From: Betaproteobacteria bacterium
Lineage (GTDB): Bacteria; Pseudomonadota; Gammaproteobacteria; Burkholderiales; Casimicrobiaceae
Direction: 5' to 3'
Length of the DNA stretch: 6,688 nt
NCBI GenBank assembly: GCA_003153335.1
Contig: PLYG01000304.1
Span: forward strand, 1-6,688
Shown here: in pieces, positions 1 through 6,395 of the stretch
How positions within the stretch are numbered: the first letter of the stretch is position 1
Layout: each line of letters begins with the position of its first letter
Notes under the pieces: model-generated
Seen by the model: the letters and a program-made list of their open reading frames with translations, nothing else
Told to the model about the DNA's origin: nothing
The model's database searches: none
Translations under genes and position numbers: made by a program

Positions 1-2
1 TC

Positions 3-26
3 TGTTGCGTCGGGTCGCAGGCAACA
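3..26. other. Small hairpin beyond the repeat element
   Basis: TGTTGC at 3-8 and GCAACA at 21-26 can form a 6-bp stem around a 12-nt loop. It lies past the end of lpxC and past the palindromic repeat, so an lpxC transcript reading through would contain it. No T-run can be assessed because the window ends two bases later on the minus strand. It could be part of a terminator or a chance structure. No coding sequence is visible in positions 1-33. Confidence 0.2.
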
Positions 27-33
27 TAGCGGG

Positions 34-167
34 CTGTTGAAAAGCGTAGCGAGGATGGCCAGTTGCTAGGCGCACGGAGAGCAGAAAACGGAGCCTACTT
101 GGTCGTACGTGAGGATTTCGAGCACGGTGCAACGACGCAGATGGCCACCGCAGTAGCTTTTCAACAG
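34..167. repeat. Intergenic palindromic repeat (MITE-like) with 12-bp terminal inverted repeats
   Basis: CTGTTGAAAAGC at 34-45 is the exact reverse complement of GCTTTTCAACAG at 156-167. Moving inwards, TGGCCA (itself a palindrome) occurs at 56-61 and 142-147, at nearly equal distance from the two ends. The middle also pairs imperfectly, with CCTAC at 94-98 opposite GTACG at 105-109 around the loop TTGGTC. The whole unit therefore folds into one long imperfect hairpin. It has no coding capacity of its own; a frame that opens at 63 only runs antisense through lpxC. From memory it matches a class of roughly 130-bp intergenic hairpin repeats, common in beta- and gammaproteobacterial genomes, that begin CTGTTGAAAA and contain GTACGTGAGGATTT near the centre. 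I cannot name the family or count copies here. No clear target-site duplication is seen at its edges. It may be a non-autonomous mobile element or an RNA-stabilising or terminating hairpin. Confidence 0.75.
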
Positions 168-173
168 ACTGGG

Positions 174-1088
174 TCAGACGGGGCGCGTGCGCCAGTGGAC
201 GAAGGCCGACGGCACCTGCGCCTCCTGCTCGAAGGTCACGAATTCCCAAGCCTCCCGCTGTGCCAGCGTCTCGCGCAGCAACTGGTTGTTCAGCGCGTGA
301 CCGGACTTGTACGCGGTGTAGGCGCCGATCAGCGGGTGGCCGAGCAAATACAGGTCGCCCACCGCATCGAGCACCTTGTGCTTGACCAGCTCGTTGTCGT
401 AACGCAGGCCGTCGCTGTTCAGGACGCGGAATTCATCGAGAACGATGGCGTTGTCCAGGCTGCCGCCGAGCGCCAGGCCCAGCTCCCGCATGGTTTCGAC
501 TTCCTGCATGAATCCGAAAGTCCGCGCGCGGCTGATTTCCTTCAAATACGAATGCTCGGCAAAATCGACGACGACGCGCTTGTTCTCCGCTCCGAACACC
601 GGGTGCGGAAATTCGATCGAGAAATCGATCTTGAAGCCATTGTGGGGCTCAAAGCGCGCCCACTTGTCGCCCGCGCGCGCCTCGACCGGCGACTTGATCC
701 GGATGAACCGCTTGGCCGCTTTCTGCTCTTCTACCCCGGCCTGCTGCAGCAGAAAGACAAAGGGAGCGGCGCTGCCGTCCATGATCGGCACCTCGGGGCC
801 GGTGATGTCGACATACGCATTGTCTATCCCCAAGCCGGCAAACGCCGACATCAGGTGCTCCACGGTCGAGACTTTCGCGCCATCCTGCTCGATCAAGGTC
901 GACAGGCGGGTGTCGGTCACGTTGGTCGCCCGCGCCGGAATGTCGACCGGCGTGGTCAGATCCACGCGCCGAAACACGATGCCCGCATCAACCGCGGCGG
1001 GGCGCAAGGTGAGCGTCACCTTGGTTCCGGTATGCAGACCGACGCCGGTCGTGCTGATCTTCTTTTTGAGGGTCCGTTGTCTGAGCAT
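174..1088 (-). CDS. lpxC: UDP-3-O-acyl-N-acetylglucosamine deacetylase LpxC
   Basis: LpxC is the zinc amidase of the cytoplasm that removes acetate from UDP-3-O-acyl-GlcNAc, the committed step of lipid A synthesis. The 304-residue product has the two-domain LpxC layout and normal length (about 305 in E. coli). Visible active-site features are EH at 77-78 in STVEHLMSA (general base Glu and zinc His), KHKVLDAVGD with zinc ligands His237 and Asp241, and SGH with His264; the RARTFGF segment at 187-193 is also typical. The start was placed at MLRQRTLKKKI because family proteins begin there; an in-frame extension to 1220 would add 44 non-conserved residues. No good Shine-Dalgarno precedes this ATG. 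It lies 161 nt after ftsZ, the usual last position of a dcw cluster, and may be read from the ftsZ transcript or its own promoter. Its stop is 6 nt from the palindromic repeat. The C-terminus ends HWRTRPV rather than the hydrophobic tail of the E. coli protein. Confidence 0.97.
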   Translation of the reverse strand: MLRQRTLKKKISTTGVGLHTGTKVTLTLRPAAVDAGIVFRRVDLTTPVDIPARATNVTDTRLSTLIEQDGAKVSTVEHLMSAFAGLGIDNAYVDITGPEVPIMDGSAAPFVFLLQQAGVEEQKAAKRFIRIKSPVEARAGDKWARFEPHNGFKIDFSIEFPHPVFGAENKRVVVDFAEHSYLKEISRARTFGFMQEVETMRELGLALGGSLDNAIVLDEFRVLNSDGLRYDNELVKHKVLDAVGDLYLLGHPLIGAYTAYKSGHALNNQLLRETLAQREAWEFVTFEQEAQVPSAFVHWRTRPV

Positions 1089-1181
1089 GGTGTGGTGCCG
1101 GTACCGCGACCGCTTCGAACTTTTCGACGGCTGGACAGGTAACGCATTGGTTTGCAACGACGATACCACAGAATCGGGGTT

Positions 1182-1206
1182 GGATGGAATTCGAAGGATT
1201 CCATCC
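1182..1206. other. Stable hairpin in the ftsZ-lpxC spacer
   Basis: GGATGGAAT at 1182-1190 pairs perfectly with ATTCCATCC at 1198-1206 around a 7-nt loop. GTT at 1179-1181 with AAC at 1209-1211 can extend the stem past a 2-nt bulge. In the minus-strand transcript it is followed by AACCCCGATTCTG, which has no U-run, so it does not look like a standard intrinsic terminator. It could slow or attenuate readthrough into lpxC, mark an RNA processing point, or protect the 3' end of ftsZ mRNA. Confidence 0.55.
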
Positions 1207-1211
1207 TCAAC

Positions 1212-1224
1212 ACCCGTCACGGGT
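1212..1224. other. Short GC-rich hairpin just after ftsZ
   Basis: ACCCG at 1212-1216 and CGGGT at 1220-1224 form a perfect 5-bp stem with a 3-nt loop. It sits 25 nt beyond the ftsZ stop and just ahead of the larger hairpin at 1182-1206 in the direction of transcription. A weaker pairing of CAGC (1231-1234) with GCTG (1239-1242) is closer still to ftsZ. No T-run follows any of these. The succession of small stems suggests a structured 3' end of ftsZ mRNA, but short GC-rich palindromes also arise by chance. Confidence 0.35.
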
Positions 1225-1249
1225 CGCCGTCAGCCCCGGCTGGCGTGCA

Positions 1250-2419
1250 TCAATCAGCCTGCTTGCGCAGGAATGCCGGAATGTCCAGCGCATCCATGCT
1301 CGCCGCCGCCACCGGTGCGCCACCCTCGCGCCGCCCGCGGCGCATCACCGCCGGCGCGTCCAGATCCTCGTAATTGATATGCTCGATCGCGCCGGCGTCG
1401 GTACCGGTGCGCGTGATGAATTGCTCGACCACGCGCATCTCGGGCTTCGCGTCCTTTTTCAGCCGCGCCGCCCCCAGCCCGGTCGCCACCATGGTCACGC
1501 GCAGCGAATCACCCATCGCCTCATCGACCACATTGCCGATGATGACTGTCGCATCTTCAGCAGTGAAGCCCTTGATGGTGTTCATCACGCCGTAGTACTC
1601 GTCCATCGTGAAACTGCTGGTCGAGGTAATGTTGACCAGGATGCCGCGCGCGCCGGCGAGATTCACGTCTTCGAGCAACGGACTCCGGACGGCCTGCTCG
1701 GCGGCAACCTGGGCGCGGTTCTCGCCCTCGGCACTAGCCGAACCCATCATCGCCATGCCGATTTCGCTCATCACCGTGCGCACGTCGGCGAAATCGACAT
1801 TGACGTCGCCGGTGTTGGTGATGATTTCGGCGATGCCCGACACCGCGTTGTGCAGCACGTCGTTCGCCGCCGCGTAGGCTTCCAGCCGCGTAATCTTGCC
1901 GCCCAGCACCTCGATCAGCTTGTCGTTCGGGATGATGATCAGCGAGTCCACCTGCTTTTGCAGTTCCTCGATCCCCTGCTGCGCCACTTTCTGCCGTTTG
2001 CCTTCGAATGTGAACGGGCGCGTGACCACGGCAACGGTGAGTATGCCCAGCCGCTTGGCGATTTCGGCCACGACCGGCGCCGCGCCGGTGCCGGTACCGC
2101 CGCCCATACCGGCGGTAATGAACAGCATGTCGGCGCCCTCGATGATTTCGGCGATCCGGTCCTGGTCCTCGATCGCCGCGTCACGGCCGATCTCGGGCCG
2201 GGCGCCGGCACCCAGGCCTCGCGTGAGGTTGGCGCCGAGCTGCAACTGCGTGCGCGCGCCGCTTTGCTTCAACGCCTGGGCGTCGGTATTGGCGACGACG
2301 AACTCCACGCCTTGCACGCCCTTCCTGATCATGTGCTCGACCGCATTGCCGCCGCAGCCGCCCACGCCGATGACCTTGATCACCGCTTCCTGCGGTGTCG
2401 AATCGATGATTTCAAACAT
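1250..2419 (-). CDS. ftsZ: Cell division protein FtsZ (tubulin-like GTPase)
   Basis: FtsZ polymerises with GTP at mid-cell into the Z ring that recruits the divisome. The 389-residue protein has a Rossmann-type start (GVGGCGGNAV, 18-27), NTDAQAL at 44-50, the tubulin/FtsZ signature GGGTGTG at 106-112, and the T7 loop NVDFADV at 207-213, whose acidic residues (Asp209, Asp212) complete the GTPase site of the next subunit. The core ends near TGLG at 313-316. A variable linker of about 60 residues follows, and then the C-terminal peptide ALDIPAFLRKQAD that binds FtsA and other tethers. Length and motifs are normal. The start is set by family alignment and by AGGAGA seven bases upstream. It follows ftsA after 69 nt and precedes lpxC by 161 nt. 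Unlike the overlapping genes upstream it has its own leader and strong ribosome binding site, consistent with the high FtsZ output needed relative to FtsA; this last point is inference. Confidence 0.99.
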   Translation of the reverse strand: MFEIIDSTPQEAVIKVIGVGGCGGNAVEHMIRKGVQGVEFVVANTDAQALKQSGARTQLQLGANLTRGLGAGARPEIGRDAAIEDQDRIAEIIEGADMLFITAGMGGGTGTGAAPVVAEIAKRLGILTVAVVTRPFTFEGKRQKVAQQGIEELQKQVDSLIIIPNDKLIEVLGGKITRLEAYAAANDVLHNAVSGIAEIITNTGDVNVDFADVRTVMSEIGMAMMGSASAEGENRAQVAAEQAVRSPLLEDVNLAGARGILVNITSTSSFTMDEYYGVMNTIKGFTAEDATVIIGNVVDEAMGDSLRVTMVATGLGAARLKKDAKPEMRVVEQFITRTGTDAGAIEHINYEDLDAPAVMRRGRREGGAPVAAASMDALDIPAFLRKQAD

Positions 2420-2425
2420 GGCTGT

Positions 2426-2431
2426 TCTCCT
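2426..2431 (-). promoter_or_regulatory. Strong Shine-Dalgarno of ftsZ
   Basis: The minus strand reads AGGAGA here, with seven bases between AGGAG and the ftsZ ATG at 2419. It is the best ribosome binding site in the window and fixes the ftsZ start. The other starts have weaker or coupled sites, so ftsZ appears set for more efficient translation. Confidence 0.85.
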
Positions 2432-2488
2432 GTTGTGATGACATTTCCAAAACGAGACGACGGTTCATGACGATTGTTTCACTCCACT

Positions 2489-3718
2489 TTAAAAATTTGA
2501 TTTCCACCAGCTCTTCATTCGTTCAATAACGCTTTGCATTCCCGAAATATGCGAGCGCATCAGTTCGTGCCGCAGGAACTGCTCGCGACCCTCGAGCAGC
2601 AATCCCACCGCGGTCGAATAGCGTGGATTGCGCACCACGTCCGCGAGGCCGCCCATGTATGACGGCGCGCCAACCCGCACCGGCATGTGAAAGATTTCCT
2701 CGCCCAGTTCGACCATGCCCTTCATCACACTCGAGCCGCCGGTGAGCACGATGCCGCTGGAAATCAGCTCCTCGAACCCGCTCTGGCGCAGGTTCGCCTG
2801 CACCAACGCAAACAATTCCTCGATCCGCGGCTCGATCACTTCGGCGAGCGTCTGGCGCGAGAGTTGCCGCGGGCCGCGCTCGCCAACGCCTGGCACTTCG
2901 ATGATGTCGCTGGCACTCGCCAGTTGCTTGAGCGCACAGCCATAGGATCGCTTCAGGTCCTCGGCTTCCTTGGTCGGCGTGCGCAGCGCCATCGCGATGT
3001 CGTTGGTGACCTGGTCGCCGGCGATCGGAATTACCGCGGTATGCCGGATCGCGCCGCCGGTGAAGACAGCGATGTCGGTGGTCCCGCCACCAATATCGAT
3101 CAGGCACACACCCAGTTCCTTTTCGTCGTCCGACAGCACCGCGAGGGATGAGGCCAGTGGCTGCAGGATCAGATCGCGCACTTCCAGCCCGCAGCGGCGC
3201 ACGCACTTGGTGATGTTCTCCGCAGCCGACACGGCGCCGGTGACGATGTGGACTTTCACTTCCAGCCGCACCCCGCTCATCCCCAGCGGCTCTTTCACAT
3301 CCTCCTGGCCGTCGATGATGAATTCCTGGGGCAGCACGTGCAGGATCTGCTGGTCGTTCGGAATCGCGATCGCCTTCGCCGTTTCGATGACCCTATCGAT
3401 GTCCGCCTGCGTGACTTCCTTTTCCTTGATGGCGACCATGCCGTGCGAATTGAAGCCGCGGATGTGGCTGCCGGCGATGCCGGTGTAGACCTCGCCGATC
3501 TTGCAGTCGGCCATCAGCTCGGCTTCCTCCAGCACCCGCTGGATCGATGCCATCGTCGCTTCGATATTGACCACCACGCCCTTCTTGAGACCACGCGAAG
3601 GCTGCGTGCCGAGTCCGATCACATTGAGCGCGCCGTCGGGCGTCACCTCGGAGACAATGGCGACGATTTTCGAGGTCCCGATGTCCAGCCCTACAATCAG
3701 ATTCTTGTTGTCTTTCAT
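2489..3718 (-). CDS. ftsA: Cell division protein FtsA (actin-like membrane tether)
   Basis: FtsA is an actin-fold ATPase on the inner face of the cytoplasmic membrane. It tethers FtsZ filaments and helps recruit later division proteins. The 409-residue product shows phosphate-1 motif DIGTSK at 12-17, the FtsA-specific 1C domain at about 84-162 in place of actin subdomain 1B, phosphate-2 motif DIGGGTTD at 208-215, and adenosine motif VLTGGSS at 324-330. The last 16 residues (394-409, MQSVIERMKSWWKSNF) form the expected amphipathic membrane-targeting helix with paired Trp. The ATG at 3718 was chosen because family proteins begin just before LIVGLDIGTSK, because it lies one base after the ftsQ stop (TGAG-ATG), and because AGAGGG is close upstream. 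A frame extension to 3928 would only re-read ftsQ sequence. Translation is probably coupled to ftsQ. A 69-nt gap to ftsZ follows. Confidence 0.98.
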   Translation of the reverse strand: MKDNKNLIVGLDIGTSKIVAIVSEVTPDGALNVIGLGTQPSRGLKKGVVVNIEATMASIQRVLEEAELMADCKIGEVYTGIAGSHIRGFNSHGMVAIKEKEVTQADIDRVIETAKAIAIPNDQQILHVLPQEFIIDGQEDVKEPLGMSGVRLEVKVHIVTGAVSAAENITKCVRRCGLEVRDLILQPLASSLAVLSDDEKELGVCLIDIGGGTTDIAVFTGGAIRHTAVIPIAGDQVTNDIAMALRTPTKEAEDLKRSYGCALKQLASASDIIEVPGVGERGPRQLSRQTLAEVIEPRIEELFALVQANLRQSGFEELISSGIVLTGGSSVMKGMVELGEEIFHMPVRVGAPSYMGGLADVVRNPRYSTAVGLLLEGREQFLRHELMRSHISGMQSVIERMKSWWKSNF

Positions 3719-3719
3719 C

Positions 3720-4493
3720 TCACCCTCTTTTTGCCGGGACCGCTTTGGTAACTCTGGTGCCCGCAGCCTCGTCTTTGCCGCCGCCGATGATCCGCGCGGC
3801 AAAGCCGTTGGCGTACCGCATATCGACCGCGGCGAGCTGTCCGCCTTGCGCAATCCGGTCCCGGTAGCGCTCGCTGACCTGCATCCAGCGCGCCCACCGC
3901 TCGCCGACCTGTTCGCGCCCCAACGCAATGGTCATGCCATCATCGAGCTTCACGTCCCACGCTCCGCGCGCCGAGCGCGACAACGCATCGATCCCGAGTT
4001 GCAGAGTGCGCAGCGGCGCGGAGAACTCGCGATAGTGGGCGGTGACCTCGCCAGCGGTGCCGTCCGGTCCGTAGAAGTCGGGCAGTTCTTCGCCGTACTC
4101 GGCGTCGAAGACTTCGCCCTGCGTGTTGACCAGCGCCGTGTCATTCCAGCGCGCCAGCGGCTGGTGCTCCTCGACCGCAATTCCCAGGCGGCCTGGCCAC
4201 TGGCGGCGGACCGACACCTGGCGCACCCAGGGCACTTTCTGCAGCGCGTCGCGCGCGGCGGCAAGATCCATGGTGAAAAAGGTGCCGCGCAAGCCGTGTT
4301 GCACGGCTGCGGCAATCTGCGCCGGATCGGCGTTGCGCATTTCACCGGTGACCACGACCCGCTGGATGGCAAACACCGGCCGGGCGGCCAGCCACTTGAT
4401 CGCAATGGTGCCGAACACGCCGAGCGCGAGCACCGCGAGCACCGCGGAAACGCGATTGAGAATGGCGGCGTCATCCCACACGCTATGCCACAT
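3720..4493 (-). CDS. ftsQ: Cell division protein FtsQ (POTRA-domain bitopic membrane protein)
   Basis: FtsQ is the scaffold that links early ring proteins to the FtsB/FtsL pair and the septal synthase FtsW/FtsI. The 257-residue product has a short cytoplasmic tail, one membrane segment at about 14-36 rich in Val, Leu, Ala and Ile, a POTRA domain from about 42 to 110 (FAIQRVVVTG to the RRQWPGRLGIAVEEHQPLARW region, whose R-x-WP-x-x-L pattern is typical), and the FtsQ-type periplasmic beta domain after it. The ATG at 4493 overlaps the end of ddl by 11 nt and has AAGGTG upstream. A GTG at 4481, one base past the ddl stop, would give MWDDAAILN, also very like betaproteobacterial FtsQ starts, so the start is uncertain by four residues. 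The stop is one base before ftsA. The family is divergent in sequence, but gene position and architecture make the call firm. Confidence 0.95.
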   Translation of the reverse strand: MWHSVWDDAAILNRVSAVLAVLALGVFGTIAIKWLAARPVFAIQRVVVTGEMRNADPAQIAAAVQHGLRGTFFTMDLAAARDALQKVPWVRQVSVRRQWPGRLGIAVEEHQPLARWNDTALVNTQGEVFDAEYGEELPDFYGPDGTAGEVTAHYREFSAPLRTLQLGIDALSRSARGAWDVKLDDGMTIALGREQVGERWARWMQVSERYRDRIAQGGQLAAVDMRYANGFAARIIGGGKDEAAGTRVTKAVPAKRG

Positions 4494-5427
4494 GGCGCAC
4501 CTTGATCGATGTTTCGAGGACGGCGAGGCGCAGGATGGCGACGCACAAATCGGCAAAGGGCAAACCTGCTTCCTTTGCCGCCATCGGCACCAGGCTATGG
4601 CCGGTCATCCCGGGTGAAGTGTTGAGTTCCAGAAACGTGAACTTGCCGTCGGGACGCAAAATGAGATCGGCGCGCCCCCACCCGCGGCAGCCGAGCACGC
4701 GAAACGCCCGCAGCGTCTCGGCCTGCATCCTGGCCTCGAGCTCGGCCGCGACGCCGGATGGACAGTAATACTTGGTGTCGTCGGTGAAATACTTGTTCTC
4801 GTAGTCGTAGTTGCCTTGCGGGGCCTCGATGCGCACCAGCGGCAACGCCCTGTCGCCCAGCACCGCAGCCGTCAGTTCGAACCCGTCCACCAGCTCTTCG
4901 ACCAGCACCAGCGGATCGTGCCGCGCGGCCTCCTGCCAGGCATCCGCCAGTTCGCCATGATCGAAGGTGGTGACCTTGGTGATGCCTATCGTCGACCCCT
5001 CGCGCGCGGGCTTGACGATCAGGCGGTCGCCCAATTCCGCGACCACGCGCATCCAGTCGGTGTGCGCATCGACCACGCGGTAGGCGGGCGTCGGTATGCC
5101 GGTCGCCATCCACACCAGCTTGGTTCGCCACTTGTCCATTGCCAGCGCGGAAGCCATCACGCCGCTGCCGGTATACGGAATACCCATGGTTTCGAGCGCG
5201 CCCTGCACGGTTCCATCCTCGCCGAAGCGGCCATGCAGCGCGATGAACGCGCGCGCATAACCTTCGCGCTTGAGCTCGAACAGCTCGCGCTCTGCCGGGT
5301 CGAACGGATGCGCATCGACACCCTTGCTGCGCAGCGCGCCCACGACCGCGTTGCCGGAAAGAAACGAAATCTCGCGTTCGGCCGACGGACCGCCCAGCAA
5401 CACGGCTACTTTTCCAAACTCGCTCAT
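4483..5427 (-). CDS. ddl: D-alanine--D-alanine ligase (DdlB type)
   Basis: Ddl is the cytoplasmic ATP-grasp enzyme that joins two D-alanines; MurF adds the dipeptide to UDP-MurNAc-tripeptide. The 314-residue protein has the N-terminal LLGGPSAEREISF at 10-22 (Glu17 equals the catalytic Glu15 of E. coli DdlB), HGRFGEDGTVQG at 65-76, GSGVMASALAMDK at 87-99, VKPAREGSTIGITKV at 138-152 (Ser145 equals Ser150), and the omega-loop ENKYFTDDTKYYCPSG at 210-225 (Tyr213 equals Tyr216, a D-Ala-D-Ala rather than D-Ala-D-Lac type active site). The metal and phosphate region GWGRADLIL...FLELNTSPGMTGHS spans 249-278. The equivalences are by motif alignment. The start ATG overlaps the murB stop as ATGA. The upstream sequence is only weakly purine-rich (GAAGCGCGA), so translation is probably coupled to murB. 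The end overlaps ftsQ by 11 nt. Length is normal. Confidence 0.98.
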   Translation of the reverse strand: MSEFGKVAVLLGGPSAEREISFLSGNAVVGALRSKGVDAHPFDPAERELFELKREGYARAFIALHGRFGEDGTVQGALETMGIPYTGSGVMASALAMDKWRTKLVWMATGIPTPAYRVVDAHTDWMRVVAELGDRLIVKPAREGSTIGITKVTTFDHGELADAWQEAARHDPLVLVEELVDGFELTAAVLGDRALPLVRIEAPQGNYDYENKYFTDDTKYYCPSGVAAELEARMQAETLRAFRVLGCRGWGRADLILRPDGKFTFLELNTSPGMTGHSLVPMAAKEAGLPFADLCVAILRLAVLETSIKVRHVA

Positions 5428-6395
5428 GATTCGCGCTTCACGTCCGATGAAATATTTGTTTCTCCCACAATGCGCACTTCGGGTTCGAGCAGCACGCCGG
5501 TCCGCTCCGCGACCACAGCGCGAACGCGTGCAATCAACTGCTCGATTTCGGCGGCGCTGGCACGCCCTGCCGTGTTGACGATGAAATTCGCGTGCTTCTC
5601 TGACACGCTGGCGCCACCAATCGCCAGCCCCTTCAACCCGCACGACTCGATCAGCCGCGCCGCGTGATCACCCGGGGGATTGCGAAACACGCTGCCCGCA
5701 TTCGGCAGTTGCAGCGGTTGTGTCGCGACGCGCTTTGACAAAAGTTCCCTGATGCGGTCCCGCGCGCGCTGGCCATTGCCGCGCCGGAAACGGAACTGGC
5801 CGGAGATAAACCACGCCTCGCGTCCCAGCATCGCAAAGTTCGTGGCGACGTGGCGATAGCCGATGTCGAACGCAGCCGGTCCGTGCAGCGCAACGTCGCC
5901 GTCGCTGACTATCAGCTCGGCGCCCGTCACGTGTTCCCAGGTCTCGCTGCCATAGCATCCGGCATTCATCGTCAGCGCGCCGCCCACGGTGCCCGGGATT
6001 CCTGCCAAGAATTCGGCGCCTTCGAGCCCATGATTGGCCGCGTAGCGCGCGAGCTTGGGCGCCGCGACACCGGCCTCGGCGACTATGGTCATCGCCTCAG
6101 GCGTTGCTTCCGCGATGCGCAGTCCCTGCAATCCCGGGTGCGTGAAAATCGCCGTCGCAGCGATGCCGCGATCGCGCACCAGCAGGTTGCTGCCCAGTCC
6201 CACGAACAGCGGTGGATAGCGCTCCAGCAGCGCGCGATGGATCTGGAAGAACGCGATCAGATCGGGGCGGTCCGCCGGCCGGAACGCATAGCGCGCGGCG
6301 CCGCCGGCGCGCCAGGTCACGTGCCTGGCCATCGGCTCATGCTCGGTGAGCGCACCGCTGACGCCCGCACGGTGGAGTGGTTCAGCCATCATCAT
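5424..6395 (-). CDS. murB: UDP-N-acetylenolpyruvoylglucosamine reductase MurB (type II-like)
   Basis: MurB is the cytoplasmic FAD enzyme that reduces UDP-GlcNAc-enolpyruvate to UDP-MurNAc with NADPH, just before MurC acts. The 323-residue product shows the FAD-binding segments GLGSNLLV at 66-73 and AGIPGTVGGA at 131-140, the GYRH segment at 179-182, NAGSVFRNP at 232-240 with the proton-donating Ser235, SEKHANFIVN at 265-274, and LEPEVRIVG at 303-311 with the catalytic Glu306. The compact length and the GSVFRNP and KHANFIVN motifs are those of type II enzymes; E. coli MurB is type I and its gene is not in the dcw cluster. The start region has three tandem ATGs (6395, 6392, 6389). The first is favoured because GGGAG lies seven bases upstream and it overlaps the murC stop as ATGA. 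The stop overlaps ddl as ATGA. Confidence 0.97.
   Translation of the reverse strand: MMMAEPLHRAGVSGALTEHEPMARHVTWRAGGAARYAFRPADRPDLIAFFQIHRALLERYPPLFVGLGSNLLVRDRGIAATAIFTHPGLQGLRIAEATPEAMTIVAEAGVAAPKLARYAANHGLEGAEFLAGIPGTVGGALTMNAGCYGSETWEHVTGAELIVSDGDVALHGPAAFDIGYRHVATNFAMLGREAWFISGQFRFRRGNGQRARDRIRELLSKRVATQPLQLPNAGSVFRNPPGDHAARLIESCGLKGLAIGGASVSEKHANFIVNTAGRASAAEIEQLIARVRAVVAERTGVLLEPEVRIVGETNISSDVKRES

Noticed and set aside
63..1142. A 359-codon open frame on the plus strand starting inside the palindromic repeat and running antisense to lpxC
   Set aside because: It opens by chance inside the repeat and then mirrors lpxC; the product has no motif and the antisense gene is fully conserved.
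1089..1180. Promoter for lpxC in the spacer, for example TTGCAA or GGTATCGT on the minus strand
   Set aside because: No pair of -35 and -10 boxes with correct spacing matched well enough. A promoter may exist but cannot be supported by eye.
1179..1211. Intrinsic terminator after ftsZ
   Set aside because: The stem is good, but the transcript continues with AACCCCGATT and no U-run, so it is listed only as a hairpin.
2420..2468. Short open frame starting ATGAACCGTCG in the ftsA-ftsZ gap on the minus strand
   Set aside because: It is out of frame with ftsZ, has no ribosome binding site and runs into the conserved ftsZ coding region.
1184..2470. A 428-codon open frame on the plus strand antisense to all of ftsZ
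   Set aside because: It is the complement of a GC-rich conserved gene, its product is rich in His, Arg, Asp and Ala with no recognisable domain, and it has no ribosome binding site. Long antisense frames are expected at this GC content.
3719..3928. 70-residue N-terminal extension of FtsA
   Set aside because: The extension reads ftsQ codons in another frame; family alignment and a Shine-Dalgarno place the start at 3718.
3501..4505. A 334-codon plus-strand open frame antisense to ftsA and ftsQ
   Set aside because: It crosses two real genes and their junction, and the translation is low in complexity with no domain.
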